From Hyphococcus sp. (GTDB lineage Bacteria > Pseudomonadota > Alphaproteobacteria > Caulobacterales > Parvularculaceae), in assembly GCA_021776295.1 (NCBI GenBank), contig JAJFGE010000036.1, positions 1 through 46,169 on the forward strand: a stretch of 46,169 bases of DNA. Direction: 5' to 3'. Below the pieces are notes generated by a model. That model made no database searches, had not been told where the DNA came from, and worked only from the letters and a program-made list of their open reading frames with translations. Below are positions 1-8,337 of the stretch, in pieces. The position numbers and the translations under genes are program-made. Positions within the stretch are counted from its first letter, which is position 1, and each line of letters begins with the position of its first letter.

Positions 1-760
1 TCAAAAGCCCGCCGCTATCGGGCGAAATCCGTTTGATCTTAACATCTTTTCCGTAGCGCGCGCGTAAAAAATCGCCGAGTTGAGCGGTTCCGTCGATGAG
101 CCCCAGCTCTTTGGCCCTTGGCGCGGTCCAGAACGCTCCGGTAAAGATCTCCTCATCCTCCGCCAGCTTGCCGGTGCGGCGCGATTGCACCAATTCGATA
201 AACTGCGCGTGCAGGTCGTTAAGGATATTTTTCAACCGAGCGATGTCTTCCGGGTCCTCCGGTTTGAACGGATCGAGCGTTGATTTGCTTTTCCCGGCGG
301 TGTGCACACGGCGCTCAACGCCGAGCTTTTCAATCGCTTGCTGAAAGCCAAAACCGCTCGCGATCACCCCGATGGAGCCGACAATCGAGCTTTCATCAGC
401 GTAGATTTCATCACCGGCGATGGCCATAATATAGCCGCCAGACGCGCCCACATCTTCAATGAAAGCAAGCACCGGAACCGCCTTTTCCTGTGCCAGCCGG
501 CGGATCATGCTGAAGATAAGCCGCGATTGCACTGGCGAGCCGCCCGGCGAATTGATAGCCAGCGCCACCGCGCTCAGCTTGCCGGGCTTGAACGCCGCGT
601 CAATCGACTTCTCAAGGCGCTGCAGGGAAAGGCCCTTGCGTCCCGGCCCGGCAGCGCCGATGACGCCGCCAAGCTCAATCACAGTTACGAGAGGCCCGCC
701 AGCGCCGATAAACGGGAGCGCGCGCCATAATTTTATCAGGGGATTTTGATTTTCAGACAT
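1..760 (-). CDS. S49 family signal peptide peptidase (SppA-like), 3' end outside window
   Basis: A membrane-associated serine protease of the SppA/S49 type, which degrades cleaved signal peptides or trims membrane proteins. The ATG at 760 opens a frame of 253 codons that runs off the left edge without an in-frame stop, so the C-terminus is missing; the TGA visible at the very edge is out of frame. The S49 core is clear. The block NSPGGSPVQSR (about residues 70-80) is followed by GASGGY with the probable nucleophile Ser107, and AGKSKS carries the candidate general-base lysine (Lys157 or Lys159; the 52-residue spacing known for Bacillus SppA favours Lys159). No strong N-terminal membrane helix is visible, so it resembles the short SppA or SohB-like forms. 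It is divergent from the polyprenyl synthase gene, with 168 bp between. The family call is firm; the substrate is unknown. Confidence 0.88.
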   Translation of the reverse strand, partial: MSENQNPLIKLWRALPFIGAGGPLVTVIELGGVIGAAGPGRKGLSLQRLEKSIDAAFKPGKLSAVALAINSPGGSPVQSRLIFSMIRRLAQEKAVPVLAFIEDVGASGGYIMAIAGDEIYADESSIVGSIGVIASGFGFQQAIEKLGVERRVHTAGKSKSTLDPFKPEDPEDIARLKNILNDLHAQFIELVQSRRTGKLAEDEEIFTGAFWTAPRAKELGLIDGTAQLGDFLRARYGKDVKIKRISPDSGGLL

Positions 761-928
761 CCGCTGGAGTTAGGCGCCCAAGGCCCCGGGTTCAATCAGA
801 AATCTTCCCATTTAAGCATAATCTGGCGCTAAAAAGCCGCTGCCCGGTTGTCCCTGTCAAGCTTGACCGCCAGACGCCGCGCCTCCAAGTTGCGGGGACG
901 TTGAATTTCAAGCGCGAGGACGCACCCC

Positions 929-1981
929 TTGTCTGTCACTTTGTCTGTCACACTGGCGGCAACCGCAGAACCCAGGACGGCGCTGGACAGCCCCTCAACA
1001 TTTAAGGCGGCGGTGGCGTCTTTGCGCGCCCTGCTGGCCGATGATCTGGAGGCGGTGAACCGGCAAATCCTTGAGCGTATGGATTCGCCCGTTGATCTGA
1101 TCCCCGACCTCGCCGGGCATCTCATCAATTCAGGCGGCAAGCGCATCCGGCCGATGCTGACGCTTGCGACTGCGCGATTGTTTAGTTTTGACGGTGACGA
1201 ACACATTAAGCTCGCCGCCGCCGTCGAGCTTATTCATGGCGCGACGCTGTTGCATGACGACGTGGTCGACGCCTCCTCTCTGCGCCGCGGCGCGGAAACC
1301 GCAAACACCATCTGGGGCAATAAGGAAAGCGTGCTTGTTGGCGACTTTATTTTTTCGCGCGCTTTTGAGCTGATGGTCGCCGCCAAAAATCTTGGCGTGT
1401 TGCAGGTTCTGTCACGCGCTTCCGGTGTTATCGCCGAAGGCGAAGTCTTACAGTTGGCGACGCAAAAAAATGTCGGCACGACATTCGAGATGTATCTTGC
1501 CGTGGTCGAGGCGAAAACGGCGGCTTTGTTTGCGGGCGCCACGCAATCGGGCGCGTTGATCGCCGACGCGAGCGAAGCCCCGGAAGCCGCGCTCAAAAGC
1601 TATGGCCGCAATCTCGGCGTCGCCTATCAGCTAATTGACGATGCGCTCGACTATGCAGGGTTTGAAGCCGATCTCGGCAAGACCATTGGCGATGATTTCC
1701 GCGAAGGCAAGATGACACTGCCGGTGGTCTATGCGGTGGCGCGCGCCAAACCGGACGAAAAGAGTTTCTGGCGCCGGGTGATTGCCGAAGGCCGCCAGGA
1801 GGCGGGCGATTTCGAGCGCGCTTGCGCGTTCATGCTGCGCGATGACGCCCTCGTCGATACCGTCGCCTGTGCCCGGCGCTTTGCTGACCACGCGATGGCC
1901 GACCTCCTCAAGGCGCCGGAAAACCAGTATTCAGCAGCGCTGGCCGAGCTGGTCATAACCTCGGTGTCGCGCGCGTCCTAA
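929..1981 (+). CDS. Long-chain polyprenyl diphosphate synthase (probably decaprenyl, ubiquinone side chain)
   Basis: A trans-isoprenyl diphosphate synthase that condenses IPP onto an allylic primer to make the ubiquinone side chain. Both Asp-rich motifs are present: LLHDDVVD near residue 110 and YQLIDDALD near residue 235. NSGGKRIRP, upstream of the first, binds IPP. The residue five positions before the first DDxxD is Ala, a small residue that in this family allows long products, so a C40-C50 enzyme is likelier than GGPP synthase. The 350-aa length is slightly above the usual 320-340. The start is a TTG at 929, eight bases after GAGGA at 916-920. The first 24 bases are a tandem 12-bp repeat, so a second in-frame TTG lies at 941. 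The gene ends 1 bp before a terminator-like mosaic repeat. Confidence 0.9.
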   Translation: MSVTLSVTLAATAEPRTALDSPSTFKAAVASLRALLADDLEAVNRQILERMDSPVDLIPDLAGHLINSGGKRIRPMLTLATARLFSFDGDEHIKLAAAVELIHGATLLHDDVVDASSLRRGAETANTIWGNKESVLVGDFIFSRAFELMVAAKNLGVLQVLSRASGVIAEGEVLQLATQKNVGTTFEMYLAVVEAKTAALFAGATQSGALIADASEAPEAALKSYGRNLGVAYQLIDDALDYAGFEADLGKTIGDDFREGKMTLPVVYAVARAKPDEKSFWRRVIAEGRQEAGDFERACAFMLRDDALVDTVACARRFADHAMADLLKAPENQYSAALAELVITSVSRAS

Positions 1982-1982
1982 C

Positions 1983-2036
1983 CTTGAGCATTTCCGCTCT
2001 TCCTTAAATAGCGCAAATGCTCAAGTTCTTTGTTTT
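1983..2036 (+). terminator. Hairpin terminator of the polyprenyl synthase gene
   Basis: A 16-bp stem (1983-1998 with 2010-2025, one mismatch) with an 11-nt loop is followed by the T-rich stretch TTCTTTGTTTT. It begins immediately after the stop codon and forms the first part of the mosaic repeat at 1983-2083. The facing minus-strand gene ends at 2088. Confidence 0.75.
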
Positions 2037-2083
2037 GCGCCCTCCTCTATCCGAGAACCGGGCCCCACTTTTCGGGAAGTGCT
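1983..2083 (+). repeat. RIME-like intergenic mosaic element
   Basis: The intergenic sequence has the layout of alphaproteobacterial intergenic mosaic elements: a long palindrome containing GAGCATTTCC, a TTCTTTGTTTTGCGC linker, and an end segment with GAACCGG and CCACTTTTCGGGAAGTGCT. From memory this matches repeats common in Rhizobiales (RIME or Bru-RS type). It fills the gap between two convergent genes almost exactly. Confidence 0.6.
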
Positions 2084-2087
2084 ACAA

Positions 2088-3203
2088 TTACTCGGCAGCC
2101 TGACGCACGGCGGTCGCCTGCGAGGCCGCGGCTGGCGCGCGCTTGCCGGATGTTAGCAAACCCGCCCTCAGCGCCGAGATATGAATATAGGCCGCGCCCA
2201 TCAAAAACAGCGCGCACAATAACGCGACCGCAAGCCATTGCCCGCCCGGAGACAGCGTCAGCATGAATATCGCCACCGCTGTGCTGAACGTGGTCAGCGC
2301 CATGTAAAGAACGGCGATTTTGGTGTGTGAAAAACCCTGCCGCAAAAGCAACTGATAGAGATGCTCGCGATGGCCGGTGAGAATATTCTGTCCACGGATC
2401 AAGCGGTGCGTTAACGTCCAGACGACATCGAATATAAACGGCAAAAAAATCACCGGCACTAGCATCGCACTGGCATGCCCGGCGGTTGCATTGGCCGCGT
2501 ATATGCCGAGCGCCGCGATCAGAAAGCTCAGCGCCTGGCTGCCGCTGTCGCCCATAAACAAGCGCCCCTTGCCAAGGTTCGCCGGCAAAAACGCAAAACA
2601 CGCAATCGCCAGCAAAATCGCCAGCACCGCCGCTACCGCTGCGCCGGTCAACAGCGCGATAACCGAGAAGGCAACCAGACCGGTCAGCGCGCTGCCGGCG
2701 GCGATGCCGTTGACGCCGTCCATAAAGTTGAACGTATTCATAAACCCGACGATCCAGATGATGGTCAGCCCAGTCCCCCAAAGCCCGAGCGGGACCTCGC
2801 CAACAAAAGGTATCGGCGCAACCTGTAAGGGTCCTAAAACCCAGGTAAAAAGCCCCGCGGCGACAACTTGCCCGCAAAATTTTACCAGCGGCGACAGCGC
2901 CCATTTATCGTCGGCCAATCCGATACAAAACGCCAGCACCGAAATCCCCGCGAGTTTCACCGCGACAAAAATCGCCTCACCCGATCCTGAAAATGCGGCA
3001 AGAATAAAAACGCCCGCGATCCAGCCGCCAAAAATACCGATGCCGCCGGCGCGCGAGGTGACGCGCACATGGCTGGAGCGTCCGTTCGGATTATCAGGCA
3101 AAAATTTCGCGTACATCGAAATACGGCTCACCGCCAGCGTGGTGAGATAAACCACCAATGCTGCAATGCTGATCACCAGCGGACTGTCGGTGAAACTCGC
3201 CAT
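2088..3203 (-). CDS. WecA/MraY-family undecaprenyl-phosphate sugar-1-phosphate transferase
   Basis: A polytopic membrane enzyme of glycosyltransferase family 4. It transfers a sugar-1-phosphate, typically GlcNAc-1-P, from the UDP-sugar to undecaprenyl phosphate and so starts O-antigen, capsule or exopolysaccharide synthesis. Visible signatures are LADDKWALSP (metal and lipid-phosphate binding), the NTFNFMDGVNG loop, FMGDSGS, and the cytoplasmic histidine motif HREHLYQLL. About ten hydrophobic segments span 371 residues, as expected for WecA/TagO relatives; the sequence lacks the usual context of an MraY in a murein cluster. It is the last gene of a minus-strand run 55 bp behind ispE and ends against the mosaic repeat. 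The polymer it serves cannot be told from the sequence. Confidence 0.85.
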   Translation of the reverse strand: MASFTDSPLVISIAALVVYLTTLAVSRISMYAKFLPDNPNGRSSHVRVTSRAGGIGIFGGWIAGVFILAAFSGSGEAIFVAVKLAGISVLAFCIGLADDKWALSPLVKFCGQVVAAGLFTWVLGPLQVAPIPFVGEVPLGLWGTGLTIIWIVGFMNTFNFMDGVNGIAAGSALTGLVAFSVIALLTGAAVAAVLAILLAIACFAFLPANLGKGRLFMGDSGSQALSFLIAALGIYAANATAGHASAMLVPVIFLPFIFDVVWTLTHRLIRGQNILTGHREHLYQLLLRQGFSHTKIAVLYMALTTFSTAVAIFMLTLSPGGQWLAVALLCALFLMGAAYIHISALRAGLLTSGKRAPAAASQATAVRQAAE

Positions 3204-3258
3204 TGTTTTTTTCTCGCACCCTTATGCTCGCAACGGACAAGCCGCCGCACACGCTACC

Positions 3259-4125
3259 CTAGCGGAGGATAAGCGGCGAGGCCATCGCCCACCACCCCTC
3301 ATCATGCGCCTCTGCCCGCGCGCGCTCAGCATCGGCGGCGGCGGCAAAAAGCGCAAAACATGTCGCCCCCGAGCCCGACATCCGTGCGGCAAGTGCGCCG
3401 CGGCACTGACCCAGCCGCTTGATGATGTCGGCAATTTTAGGCGCGCATGCAATTGCCGCCGGCTGCAGGTCGTTGCGCGTTGCGTCCATCAGCTGCGTGA
3501 GCGCATCATAGGACGCCGCGCCAAGCGCTGGCGCAGTGGGGTCTGCAGGCGCCGGATTTGCCGCATCAAACGCCTGAAACACCGGGCCGGTTGGGATTTC
3601 TACGCCCGGATTAACCAGGCACGCACAAAGCGGCGGCAAAGCCGGGCCGGGCGACACAGCTTCACCAGCGCCGGCAACTAATACCGGAGCGCCCGCAAGA
3701 CAGGCCGGAACATCCGCACCCAGACGAAACGCCAGTTGCGCCAACGCATCATCGGCAATTTCAATGTTCCAGAGTGTTATCAGCGCGCGCAACGCAGCCG
3801 CCGCATCCGCCGACCCGCCGCCAATCCCCGCGGCCGTGGGTAAGTTTTTTTCAAGCCGGATCGCCGCGCCCTGGCTCACACCGCAAGCTTCACGCAACAA
3901 ATCAGCGGCCTTCAAGACTAAATTATCCCGGGGTGCCATATCGGCGAGCGCGCCCGCGGCGGGGCCAGAAGTTGTTAAAGAAATATCGCGTGCAGCTTCA
4001 ACCGTGATCGCATCGCCGTCTTCGGTGAACACGAAAAAGCTGGCAAGCGCGTGACGGCCATCGCGCCGGAGCGGGCCGACATGGAGATACAGGTTAAGCT
4101 TCGCCGGCGCCGTCTCGCGGATCAT
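3259..4125 (-). CDS. ispE: 4-diphosphocytidyl-2-C-methyl-D-erythritol kinase
   Basis: A GHMP-family kinase that phosphorylates the 2-hydroxyl of CDP-methylerythritol in the non-mevalonate (MEP) isoprenoid pathway. The N-terminal PAKLNLYLHV carries the substrate-binding lysine, and LPTAAGIGGGSADAAAAL near residues 95-110 is the ATP-binding GHMP loop with the catalytic Asp. The C-terminal RMSGSGATCFALF is the third GHMP motif. At 288 aa it is the normal size. Its ATG overlaps the TGA of the upstream TPR gene (ATGA), which implies translational coupling. It feeds IPP to the polyprenyl synthase and undecaprenyl-dependent enzymes encoded nearby. Confidence 0.95.
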   Translation of the reverse strand: MIRETAPAKLNLYLHVGPLRRDGRHALASFFVFTEDGDAITVEAARDISLTTSGPAAGALADMAPRDNLVLKAADLLREACGVSQGAAIRLEKNLPTAAGIGGGSADAAAALRALITLWNIEIADDALAQLAFRLGADVPACLAGAPVLVAGAGEAVSPGPALPPLCACLVNPGVEIPTGPVFQAFDAANPAPADPTAPALGAASYDALTQLMDATRNDLQPAAIACAPKIADIIKRLGQCRGALAARMSGSGATCFALFAAAADAERARAEAHDEGWWAMASPLILR

Positions 4126-5849
4126 TCGCCGCCGCCATCAAGGCCGACGTCAAGTTTTTTCTCAACCGCCGCCCTTAACGCATCATCCGGCTCCAGCTCC
4201 AGCACCCGCCGCCACTGATAGCGCGCCTCTATCTTTCGCCCGAGGCGCCAGTAAACATCACCGAGATGATCGGTAACCGTTGGATCACCTGGCTCAAGTG
4301 ACGCCGCCTGTTCCAGATGGCCCACCGCCACTTCATAGTGGCCGCGCTGATAATTGGCCCAGCCGAGACTGTCGATAATGGCCCCGGAATTCGGATCCAG
4401 CACGACAGCTTTTTCAATTAAATCAAAAGCTTCATCAAGATTTTCACCACGCTCAGCCCATGAATAGCCAAGATAGTTGAGCGCGATCGCCTCCTCCGGC
4501 GCGAGCGCAACCGCGCGCTTCAAATCCGCTTCCGCCCGCAGCCAATCATCAATCGCCATGAGCGAGACGGCGCGCGAAAGATATAATCGCCAGGCGTCGC
4601 TCTGCGGCTCGGCGGGAAGCTCCGCCAACACAGCATCAAGGATTTTCACCGCATTGCGATGCTCACCATTCGCCGCCACTATGCCCGACAGCGCAAGGCG
4701 CACATCATAAGAATTTTTCTCACGCCGCGCTGCTTTACGCAACATCGACACTGCCTCAGCGCCCCGATCCAGCGTATTCAAAGCGCCAGCAATTTCAATG
4801 CGTGTCTGCTGGTAATAAGGCGAGGACGGACTAATTTTCGACAACATCGCAATAGCTTTTTCATTCTCGCCATAAACATTTAAAATCGAGCCGGCTAGGC
4901 GACGCGCGCCGTCAAAGGCCGGATCAAGATAGAGCGCCAGCTGCGCAAAGGCGAGCGGCATGTTGTAATTGGCGTCGCCAACTTTAAAGCCCGCCTCTTG
5001 CGCCGCTGCGCGTTGCGACACGGTCTGCTGAAGGATGCCATTGGCGAGTGCATAAAACGCAACCGCCACGCCCTGCGCCGGCGATGTTGCCGCAACGGGC
5101 GGCGGGGGCTTTCCGGCATCAAGACGGGCAAGCCCGGCGCGCGCTGGAATGCGCGCCAGCCCCGGCGTTTCCGCCATCAGCTCATAAAATTCGCGCGCCG
5201 CTGCTTGATCATCGGCCCGCTCCAGAAAACCACCATAAACAGCAACCTCAACCGGGCCGCCAAAGCTCATCACCGCCAGCTGATAAGCCGCCCGGGCCTG
5301 ATCTAACTGTCCGGCTTGTTCCGAAAGAAACGCCTGTTGCAGTGGATAAAAGCCCTTAAATTCACCGCCGGCATTTTCCCGCAGCGACGCCAGCGCCGCT
5401 TCCGCTCCGCCCGACGGCTCCGCCAGCCAGGCGCGAACGATATTGACGGTTGGGACCATATAGCCGGCGACATCCGCATCGAGAAACGCCGCGCGCGCCT
5501 TAATGTAGTCGTTATGTTTGATCGCATGGGCGGCAAGCACCATTGCGGCAAGCCCGTCATCGCCAGCGTCTTCAAGCGCGGCCAGCCGCACCGCCAGGGG
5601 TTTGGCGGCGTCGATATTGCCGGCCGCCAGTTGAAAAAAGAACGCATCGCGCAAAATCTGCGGCGCGCCCGGCGCTTCGGCTTGCGCGGCCGCAAAGGCT
5701 TGCGCTGCGGCGCCAACATCATTGGTTCGCGCCGCCAGCCTGGCGGAGAGATAATCCCCGACCGTTGATTCCTGGTGCGATGCGGTGACACAACCGGTCA
5801 TAAAAATCACCGCGGAAAGGGCGAGCAGTCTATACAATTTAATACGCAA
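4122..5849 (-). CDS. Tetratricopeptide-repeat lipoprotein
   Basis: A predicted outer-membrane or periplasmic lipoprotein made almost entirely of TPR helices. The N-terminus has a basic start, a hydrophobic stretch and a lipobox ending in FMTGC, so lipidation at about Cys20 is likely. TPR units are clearest in the C-terminal third: LNYLGYSWAERGENLDEAF, then IDSLGWANYQRGHYEVAVG, then VTDHLGDVYWRLGRKIEAR, each with the Gly/Ala/Tyr pattern. At 575 aa it matches the widespread alphaproteobacterial TPR proteins encoded beside ETF-QO and ispE. It probably acts as an assembly scaffold; no enzyme motif is present. It starts 11 bp after ETF-QO and overlaps ispE by 4 bp, so the three are one transcript. 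Confidence 0.8.
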   Translation of the reverse strand: MRIKLYRLLALSAVIFMTGCVTASHQESTVGDYLSARLAARTNDVGAAAQAFAAAQAEAPGAPQILRDAFFFQLAAGNIDAAKPLAVRLAALEDAGDDGLAAMVLAAHAIKHNDYIKARAAFLDADVAGYMVPTVNIVRAWLAEPSGGAEAALASLRENAGGEFKGFYPLQQAFLSEQAGQLDQARAAYQLAVMSFGGPVEVAVYGGFLERADDQAAAREFYELMAETPGLARIPARAGLARLDAGKPPPPVAATSPAQGVAVAFYALANGILQQTVSQRAAAQEAGFKVGDANYNMPLAFAQLALYLDPAFDGARRLAGSILNVYGENEKAIAMLSKISPSSPYYQQTRIEIAGALNTLDRGAEAVSMLRKAARREKNSYDVRLALSGIVAANGEHRNAVKILDAVLAELPAEPQSDAWRLYLSRAVSLMAIDDWLRAEADLKRAVALAPEEAIALNYLGYSWAERGENLDEAFDLIEKAVVLDPNSGAIIDSLGWANYQRGHYEVAVGHLEQAASLEPGDPTVTDHLGDVYWRLGRKIEARYQWRRVLELEPDDALRAAVEKKLDVGLDGGGE

Positions 5850-5860
5850 ACGGATAATCC

Positions 5861-7540
5861 TTACATATTTGGATAGTTGGGACCGCCGCTGCCTTCCGGC
5901 GTTGTCCAGACGATGTTTTGCGACGGGTCTTTAATGTCGCAGGTTTTGCAATGGACGCAATTCTGCGCGTTAATCTGGAATTTCGGATCGCCGCCGCCAT
6001 CTTCAATCACCACCTCATAAACGCCCGCCGGGCAATAACGCTGCGCGGGCTCAGCATAGACCGGCAGATTAACGTCGATTGGGATTGACGGATCCTTAAG
6101 CTTGAGGTGCGCGGGCTGGTCTTCTTCATGATTTGTCGCGGAAAACGCCACATTTGTGAGCCGGTCAAAGGTAATCTTGCCGTCGGGCTTTGGATAATCA
6201 AGCGGCGCGTGGCGTTCCGCAGGTTCAGTGGCCTGCGCGTCGGTTTTGCCGTGGCCCAGCGTGCCGAAGATGGAAAATCCGGGAATAATCGTATTGCTCC
6301 ATAAATCAAAACCGGCAAGGGCGATGCCGCCTATGAGGGTGCCAAACCGCGACCAGAGCGGCTTGGCGTTGCGCGCGTTTTTCAGTTCCGCCTTAACGTC
6401 TGACGCGTCATAGGCGTCGCCATAGGCCGTCAGCTCATCGCCTTCGCGGCCCTCGCCGACAGCAACAAAGGCGGCTTCCGCCGCCATCATGCCGGTCAGC
6501 ATCGCGTTATGATTGCCCTTGATGCGCGGCAAATTAACAAACCCGGCCGAGCATCCGATCAGCGCGCCGCCAGGGAATATCAATTTCGGAACCGACTGAT
6601 AGCCGCCTTCGGTAATCGCGCGGGCTCCATAAGCGATGCGCTTGCCGCCCCCGAGCAACTCAGCGAGTTCCGGATGGGTTTTAAATTTTTGAAATTCCCC
6701 ATACGGATTAAGGTAGGGATTTTTGTAATTCAAATGAACCACAAACCCAAGCGCGATGGTGTTGTCGCTATAGTGATAACAAAACGACCCGCCGCCAACA
6801 TCATTTTTAAGCGGCCAGCCAAATGTGTGCTGGACATGGCCGGGGCGTGATTTCTCCGGCGCTATCTCCCACAGTTCCTTCAGGCCAATACCAAACTTTT
6901 GCGGTTCACTATCCGCATCAAGACTAAATTTCGTAATCAGTTGCTTGGCGAGCGACCCGCGCACGCCCTCGCCGATCAGAACATATTTGCCGACCAGTTC
7001 CATACCGGGCTCATAGCTGTCTTTTTTCTCACCGTCCCGGCCGATCCCCATCTCGCCGACAACAACGCCGCGCACCGAACCATCCTCGCGATAGAGCAGC
7101 TGCGAGGCCGCCATGCCAGGGTAGATTTCAACCCCCAGCTCTTCGGCCTGTTCCGCCAGCCAGCGGCAGACAGTGCCCATCGAGACAATGTAGCAGCCAT
7201 GGTTTTTGACCATCGGCGGCATCGCGAAGACCGGCAGCGGCAGCGCGCCTGACGGGCCCAGCACTTTGAAACTTTCAGACCTAACGGGCGTATCAATCGG
7301 CGATCCCATATTGCGCCAATCAGGCAACAGCCGGTCAAGCCCCGACGGGTCGAGCACCGCGCCGGAGAGGATATGGGCGCCGACCTCAGAGCCCTTTTCG
7401 ACGACAACGACGTTGATATCGCCGCCCTTTTCCGACGCCAGCTGCTTCAGGCGGATCGCCGCGGACAGGCCCGCAGGGCCCGCGCCGACAATAACAATAT
7501 CGAATTCCATGGCTTCGCGCGTCACAGCTTCTGTATCCAT
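5861..7540 (-). CDS. Electron transfer flavoprotein-ubiquinone oxidoreductase
   Basis: ETF-QO passes electrons from reduced electron-transfer flavoprotein (from acyl-CoA and amino-acid dehydrogenases) to ubiquinone at the inner membrane. An N-terminal FAD site, DIVIVGAGPAGLSAAIRL (residues about 14-31), begins the flavoprotein fold. The C-terminal [4Fe-4S] domain has RYCPAGVYEV followed by NCVHCKTCDIKDP, supplying four cysteines. The protein ends in the family-typical GPNYPNM, and 559 aa is full length. It is the first gene of a run with the TPR lipoprotein, ispE and a WecA-like transferase. The start at 7540 lies 68 bp from a possible start of the divergent lysoplasmalogenase gene. Confidence 0.95.
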   Translation of the reverse strand: MDTEAVTREAMEFDIVIVGAGPAGLSAAIRLKQLASEKGGDINVVVVEKGSEVGAHILSGAVLDPSGLDRLLPDWRNMGSPIDTPVRSESFKVLGPSGALPLPVFAMPPMVKNHGCYIVSMGTVCRWLAEQAEELGVEIYPGMAASQLLYREDGSVRGVVVGEMGIGRDGEKKDSYEPGMELVGKYVLIGEGVRGSLAKQLITKFSLDADSEPQKFGIGLKELWEIAPEKSRPGHVQHTFGWPLKNDVGGGSFCYHYSDNTIALGFVVHLNYKNPYLNPYGEFQKFKTHPELAELLGGGKRIAYGARAITEGGYQSVPKLIFPGGALIGCSAGFVNLPRIKGNHNAMLTGMMAAEAAFVAVGEGREGDELTAYGDAYDASDVKAELKNARNAKPLWSRFGTLIGGIALAGFDLWSNTIIPGFSIFGTLGHGKTDAQATEPAERHAPLDYPKPDGKITFDRLTNVAFSATNHEEDQPAHLKLKDPSIPIDVNLPVYAEPAQRYCPAGVYEVVIEDGGGDPKFQINAQNCVHCKTCDIKDPSQNIVWTTPEGSGGPNYPNM

Positions 7541-7668
7541 CTGGCGTCTTCTTCCCTTCGGGCAGCTAGTTTAGAGGAGCGTTTTGGCAAATACCGTAGA
7601 AAAAAGCCATGATAAGCGGCGCCGTTGATAGACGCTGCGTCATACGAGGCTTGGAGATTGGCGTTTTC

Positions 7669-8313
7669 ATGACAAGCGGTTTGATCCTTGGCTTTGGCGC
7701 AGCCTGCGTCACGGTCCTGTTATTTGCCGAATATCGCGCCCGCGACTGGCTTGGATGGCTCGCAAAGCCTGCCGCCTCGGCGGCTTTTGTCGCGCTGGCG
7801 CTCGCCAGTGGAGGGCTGGGAAGCGTCTATGGCAAGCTGATTTTGACCGGCCTCGCCTTTTGCATGCTCGGCGATATCTTGCTGATTGCAAAAGGCCGGC
7901 GGCTTTTCCTGGCCGGCATGGGCGCTTTCGTCCTTGGCCATCTGGCTTATGCTTGCGCCTTTGCGGCGATCTGGGCCGGGTTTGACGGTTTGTCGATCAT
8001 CGCGGGTTTTGCGATAGCACTGGCGATTGGCGTTACTTTGCGGCGGCTTTGGCCGTATCTCGGGGCGTTTCGCGCGCCTGTCGCCGGTTATTGCTTGATT
8101 ATCGGCGTGATGACGGCGATGAGCCTTGCCACAACCTCGCCGAGCGGCGGCGCGCCCTATTGGCTGGCGGCGGCCGGCGCCATCGGCTTTGCCGCATCCG
8201 ACATCGCTGTCGCCCGGGACCAGTATGTGAAGCCGGCATTTATCAACCGCCTATGGGGGCTGCCGCTTTATTACGCGGCGCAAATGATGCTGGCGGCTTC
8301 TGTTTCCCTTTAA
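7669..8313 (+). CDS. YhhN-family membrane protein (lysoplasmalogenase type)
   Basis: An integral membrane protein of the YhhN/TMEM86 family, some members of which hydrolyse the vinyl-ether bond of lysoplasmalogens. About eight hydrophobic helices fill the sequence. Family marks include WLAKPAASAAF, the GDILLI segment, and FLAGMGAFVLGHLAYACAF with the conserved Gly-His. Asp residues at the ends of helices (SDIAVARD) match the presumed active-site cluster. The ATG at 7669 is chosen because the frame upstream, from an ATG at 7609, is hydrophilic; GGAG at 7653-7656 is a somewhat distant SD. The family is firm, but enzymatic activity in this organism is inferred. Confidence 0.8.
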   Translation: MTSGLILGFGAACVTVLLFAEYRARDWLGWLAKPAASAAFVALALASGGLGSVYGKLILTGLAFCMLGDILLIAKGRRLFLAGMGAFVLGHLAYACAFAAIWAGFDGLSIIAGFAIALAIGVTLRRLWPYLGAFRAPVAGYCLIIGVMTAMSLATTSPSGGAPYWLAAAGAIGFAASDIAVARDQYVKPAFINRLWGLPLYYAAQMMLAASVSL

Positions 8314-8337
8314 AGTCCTGCTAGACTGGCAAGCGCA

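Noticed and set aside
2377-3150. A 257-codon plus-strand frame over the WecA/MraY-like gene
   Set aside because: It is antisense to a gene with clear family motifs, has a Thr/Pro/Lys-rich composition with no domain, and no SD.
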